Source of the DNA: Prolixibacteraceae bacterium
GTDB taxonomy: Bacteria; Bacteroidota; Bacteroidia; Bacteroidales; Prolixibacteraceae
Reading direction: 5' to 3'
Assembly (NCBI GenBank): GCA_009773765.1
Contig: WTWZ01000051.1
Span: 1 to 56,874 of the forward strand
Length of the DNA stretch: 56,874 nucleotides
How positions within the stretch are numbered: position 1 is the stretch's first letter; each line of letters opens with the position of its first letter. The notes beneath the pieces were generated by a model. It did no database searches. It was given only the letters and a program-made list of their open reading frames with translations, and was not told the DNA's origin. Of this stretch, positions 53,526 to 56,874 are shown one piece after another. The position numbers and the translations under genes are program-made.

Positions 53526-56138
53526 ATGAAAAGGCTAAACCTGATAATCACCCTTTTTTTAACGCTTATAACTTTCACTGGTTTCCCTCAGCAATACTGG
53601 CCCATTCCAACGCAGGAATCGAAACCCTGGACGCGCTGGTGGTGGATGGGAAATGCCGTTGACAAAGAGAATATTTCGCGTGAACTGAAAGAAATGGCCA
53701 ACGCCGGATTAGGCGGGGTTGAAATTACCCCTATCTACGGGGTAAAAGGGGAAGAGGTGCGTTTTATTAAATTTCTGTCGCCCGAGTTTTCTGAAATTTT
53801 AAAATTTACCATCGAAGAAGCAAATAAACTGGGAATGGGTGTTGACCTTCCGCCCGGAAGCGGCTGGCGTTGCGGCGGACCGTTTGTGCCCGAAGAAAAA
53901 GGTTTATGGTCGCTGAAAATGCAAAAGGTGGGGCTTAAAAAAGGTGAAACCTGGCAATTGCCTGCTGATTTAAAAAATATTGCAGCCTTTTCGTTTGTTT
54001 CTGAAAACAATAAAATCAAAGTTTTAAATGGTTCCGATAAATTTACAGCACCTGAAAACGGGACAGTTTACATGGCTCAGCGCGTAAAAAACGGCGACAA
54101 GGTAAAACGGCCGTCAAATGGCGGAGAAGGCTGGGCAATTGATACTTTCGACGAAATTATTACCAACTGGTACCTCGAAGAATTCTGGAAACGACTGGAG
54201 GTTGAGGAAGGAAAACTGCGCTGCTTTTTTCACGATTCATTTGAATATACCGGCGATTTTACAATCCGTTTTACCGAAGAATTTAAAAAACGCCGTGGTT
54301 ACGATTTGGCTGAATACCTGCATGTTCTGGCAGGCGACTGCAAAGATGAAGTTACGGTTGCCCGTATAAAATCAGACTATCGCGAAACGCTTTCCGATTT
54401 GGTTTTGGAATCATTTATTCAACCCATGACGCGGTGGGCAAACGGCCATAAAAGCCTGAACCGAAACCAGGCACACGGTTCGCCCGGAAATATTCTGGAT
54501 TTGTATGCCGCCTGCGATATTCCCGAAACCGAAATATTCCGCACGGTTGAACCCGGAACTGTGGATATTTTTGTGAATAAATTTGCTTCTTCGTCAGCGC
54601 ATGTAACCGGGCAAAAACTGGTTTCATCAGAAAGTTTTACCTGGCTCGGCGAACACTGGACAGTAACTACATCAGACATGGTCCGGGCAACCAACCGTTT
54701 TTTTCTGGCCGGAACCAACCATATCTTTTTCCACGGGACCTGCTATTCGCCTGAAGATGCAAAATGGCCGGGATGGTTGTTTTATGCTTCAACACAGGTA
54801 AATAACCGAAACCCGTTGTGGGCCGAACTGCCAACACTTTTTAGCTATATTGGGCGGTCGCAGGCTGTTTTGCAACTTGCAAAACCCGAAAACGATTTAT
54901 TGGTTTACTGGCCATTTTACGATGTGGCTGCCAGCGGGGGGCAGTTGTTTAACCATTTGGGCGTAAATAAAGATGCAGGTTGGTTTATTCAACACCCCAT
55001 TTCGGGCTTGTCGGAAGTACTGGCCAAAGCCGGTTACACTTTCGATTATATTTCAGATAAACAATTGTTGAACTGCGAAATGTTAAATGGTGAAATTGTT
55101 ACATCAGGGAAAGCGAAATACAAGGCCGTGGTAATTCCTAAAACAGAATATATTCCGGTGGAAACTCTGGCACAGTTGAAGCAGTTTATTGAAAAAGGCG
55201 GAAAGGTTTATTTTGACGGATACCTGCCCAGGAGTGTACCGGGAATGTTCAACCTGAAGGAAAGGGAAGAAAAACTGGCACAGGTTAAAGCTGGAATTTC
55301 GAAAATCAAATATGTTGGTGATGTACCACAGAAATTGGCAAAAGCAAAAATTACAGGCGAAAAATCGCTTTCCGAAAACGGATTTCATTACCTTAAAATG
55401 AATCTGGATAACGAAACCTGGTACATGGTTTTTAATACTTCCACAACCATGAAAGACGAGTGGGTGGAATTGTCGGCGTCTGCAAATCCGGTTGTTTTTT
55501 TAAATCCGATGAATGCCGAAGTTGCGGTTGCTGAAACGGGAAAAAATATGGTTCGCCTGCAACTGGGGCCGGAACAAAGCCTGTTTATAAAATGTACTGA
55601 AAAGAAAACTGATTTACCTGCCTTTAGTTATGAAAACAACGCCGACAAGCCGGTTGAGATTGGCAGTTTATGGCGAATTGCATTTATGGAAGGCGGTCCG
55701 GTTTACCCCGGAAACCTGCAAACCGACAAACTGCTTTCATGGACAAAAATGGGCGATATTGAAACCCGCCGCTTTGCAGGTACTGCCCGTTATCTGACTG
55801 AATTTAGCTGGGAAAGTGGCGCCAACTCCGGCATCCTCGATTTAGGTGTTGTTAAAGATTGTGCCCGCGTAACTTTAAACGGGAAAAGCATAGGTATTTT
55901 ACTTGGGCCCACATATAAAATCAGGGTTGATAATCTGGTACAGGGTAAAAACATTTTGCAGGTTGATGTTACCAATGCAGCCGCTAACCGCATCCGCGAT
56001 ATGGACATAAACAAAGTTGAATGGCGCAAATTTTACGATATCAATTTTGTAAATATTGATTATGGGGCGTTTGATGCATCCGGCTGGGAAATAAGGGATG
56101 CCGGGCTGCTGGGGCCGGTGAGGTTGTGGGTGTTATGA
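53526..56138 (+). CDS. Secreted GH106-type alpha-L-rhamnosidase
   Basis: An 870-residue glycoside hydrolase of the GH106 type. Signal peptide (MKRLNLIITLFLTLITFTGFPQ), then PWTRWWWMGNAVDKENISREL, MANAGLGGVEITPIYGV and GVDLPPGSGWRCGGPFV, the N-terminal TIM-barrel signatures of these rhamnosidases. FFHDSFEYTG and SESFTWLGEHWT carry acidic residues. The C-terminal galactose-binding-like beta domain (about 700-870: LDLGVVKDCARVTLNGK, IRVDNLVQGKNILQVDV) is complete. Start at Met of the signal peptide; an upstream Met adds nine residues. Exact linkage is unknown; family members act on pectic rhamnose. It has no partner gene beside it. Confidence 0.87.
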   Translation: MKRLNLIITLFLTLITFTGFPQQYWPIPTQESKPWTRWWWMGNAVDKENISRELKEMANAGLGGVEITPIYGVKGEEVRFIKFLSPEFSEILKFTIEEANKLGMGVDLPPGSGWRCGGPFVPEEKGLWSLKMQKVGLKKGETWQLPADLKNIAAFSFVSENNKIKVLNGSDKFTAPENGTVYMAQRVKNGDKVKRPSNGGEGWAIDTFDEIITNWYLEEFWKRLEVEEGKLRCFFHDSFEYTGDFTIRFTEEFKKRRGYDLAEYLHVLAGDCKDEVTVARIKSDYRETLSDLVLESFIQPMTRWANGHKSLNRNQAHGSPGNILDLYAACDIPETEIFRTVEPGTVDIFVNKFASSSAHVTGQKLVSSESFTWLGEHWTVTTSDMVRATNRFFLAGTNHIFFHGTCYSPEDAKWPGWLFYASTQVNNRNPLWAELPTLFSYIGRSQAVLQLAKPENDLLVYWPFYDVAASGGQLFNHLGVNKDAGWFIQHPISGLSEVLAKAGYTFDYISDKQLLNCEMLNGEIVTSGKAKYKAVVIPKTEYIPVETLAQLKQFIEKGGKVYFDGYLPRSVPGMFNLKEREEKLAQVKAGISKIKYVGDVPQKLAKAKITGEKSLSENGFHYLKMNLDNETWYMVFNTSTTMKDEWVELSASANPVVFLNPMNAEVAVAETGKNMVRLQLGPEQSLFIKCTEKKTDLPAFSYENNADKPVEIGSLWRIAFMEGGPVYPGNLQTDKLLSWTKMGDIETRRFAGTARYLTEFSWESGANSGILDLGVVKDCARVTLNGKSIGILLGPTYKIRVDNLVQGKNILQVDVTNAAANRIRDMDINKVEWRKFYDINFVNIDYGAFDASGWEIRDAGLLGPVRLWVL

Positions 56139-56301
56139 TGCAGTGCCGCAAAATTAAATTATTGGTTAAATGTTATGCCGGAAAGGATTGCGGATGATTT
56201 CCTGTGAGTTTACACCGACTTTTATTAAGGGCCACAAAGCCTAGCAAATCACTGAAACCCGCAATCAATACGCCATTTATCAAGATATTTGCTTCAAGTT
56301 T

Positions 56302-56727
56302 TCAAATTTTATGCGCAGAAAAATTTGACATAAACTGAGACAAAAACCGATCGATGAACACCAATACCGACGTAGCAAGCAAAATACCCCCGATACTTAA
56401 TGGCAAGGCGGCAAGTTTGCTGAAAACCGATTGATAACCACTTGAAAGTGAACCATTATTTAAGCTGTTCAACATTTTCGATAATTGGCCCTCTTCCTGA
56501 ATTCCCCTGCCTGAAAAAATAAACATCGAAACAATCAGGAACACAAAAAGTAAAAGGATAACCCAAAAACTTGTTGCCAGCATCTTCTCATCTTTTACTT
56601 TCTCCATAACCGTTTTTTCCTCAAAAACACGGCTCATTACTTTCGAAGTAAAGCCACTTCCCGGCGAATCGAGTTTCACCCCTTTTATCAGGCTTTTCAG
56701 TTCATTATCCAAATCCTGTGTTTTCAT
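56302..56727 (-). CDS. Small membrane protein paired with a sigma factor
   Basis: A 141-residue protein: cytosolic N-terminal about 48 residues (ELKSLIKGVKLDSPGSGFTSKVMSRV), then two membrane helices (about 50-70 and 108-128). Located 6 bp after a sigma factor gene, it is a candidate membrane anti-sigma or regulatory partner. The N-terminal region is only loosely like an anti-sigma domain and lacks a zinc motif. The 160 bp to the GH106 gene show no other feature. Confidence 0.65.
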   Translation of the reverse strand: MKTQDLDNELKSLIKGVKLDSPGSGFTSKVMSRVFEEKTVMEKVKDEKMLATSFWVILLLFVFLIVSMFIFSGRGIQEEGQLSKMLNSLNNGSLSSGYQSVFSKLAALPLSIGGILLATSVLVFIDRFLSQFMSNFSAHKI

Positions 56728-56733
56728 ATTTAT

Positions 56734-56874
56734 TTATAAAATGGTGTAAATATCTTCTTTTAACATCTCATTTAATATGGTGTGGAGCTTTTTTCTCGCC
56801 CTGAACAACTTAACCTTTACATTACTTTCTGTCATTCTTGTAATCTCCCCGATTTCATCAACCGATTTATCCTC
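56734..56874 (-). CDS. ECF-type RNA polymerase sigma factor (C-terminal part only)
   Basis: Only the last 46 codons are in the window. EDKSVDEIGEITRMTESNVK followed by VKLFRARKKL is sigma region 4 with its helix-turn-helix that reads the -35/-33 element. Subfamily cannot be told. It directs transcription of an unknown regulon, together with the membrane protein gene 6 bp downstream. Confidence 0.85.
   Translation of the reverse strand, partial: EDKSVDEIGEITRMTESNVKVKLFRARKKLHTILNEMLKEDIYTIL

Overview
The window reads as chromosomal DNA of a Bacteroidota bacterium, probably a free-living, polysaccharide-degrading member of the Marinilabiliales/Prolixibacteraceae type. The rank below phylum is inference. 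Support for the phylum includes many start regions carrying the -7 box TAnnTTTG (some with an upstream TTG at 17-20 bp), no obvious Shine-Dalgarno sequences, and typical Bacteroidota families: DUF2027-Smr protein, DUF4159 protein, Bacteroidota-type LptD, AmiC plus MCE protein, and GH78/GH106 rhamnosidases. AT-rich intergenic spacers hold short palindromes and 7-bp imperfect tandem repeats.

Layout. 1-1630: end of prmA, a phosphoesterase and a SixA-like phosphatase. 1740-8034: a compact type I restriction-modification operon made of HsdR, a RhuM protein and a fused HsdM-HsdS protein. 8052-16549: housekeeping genes (rsmE, DUF4159 protein, flavodoxin-like protein, a frameshifted membrane phosphoesterase, dcp-like peptidase, pheT). 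16550-23385: DMT transporter, a dead phosphotriesterase gene, an MscS channel with a partner gene, a Cys-rich PAS protein, a DUF4197 lipoprotein and a frameshifted ygiQ. 23582-29636: a bifunctional acyltransferase for an aminolipid, RNase HI, a BaiN-type flavoprotein, a hicBA toxin-antitoxin module lying between two copies of the baiN 3' end, ywbE and queA. 29768-40085: DUF2027-Smr protein, pyrBI with a long leader and terminator hairpin, dnaA, an MCE protein, amiC, lptD and ridA. 40243-41900: decayed mobile DNA (a deleted IS630-type element beside a transposase-like fragment), a gene remnant and a nested palindrome.

41898-50257 is an L-rhamnose locus: an AraC regulator divergent from rhaT, rhaM, a GH78 alpha-L-rhamnosidase, rhamnose isomerase, a small HicB-like protein and a two-domain class II aldolase. 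Rhamnose released by the glycosidase would be imported by RhaT, anomerised by RhaM, isomerised by RhaA and, after phosphorylation by a kinase not present here, split by the aldolase. A second rhamnosidase of another family (GH106, 53526-56138) lies 3 kb further on, after a cold-shock gene, tRNA-Pro(CGG) and a class A PBP. The window ends in a sigma factor/membrane protein pair on the minus strand.

Most notable points: the RhuM-containing type I system with fused M and S subunits; hicBA bracketed by a 113-bp duplication of the neighbouring gene's 3' end; a candidate pyrBI attenuator with a leader ORF that ends in the terminator T-run; paired 21-bp-spaced direct repeats next to the rhaT promoter; and an aldolase with a second domain that has lost its metal ligands. 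Two genes (10117-11227 and 21569-23385) are each broken at a short T run, which could be real or consensus error. I found no CRISPR array, rRNA or prophage.
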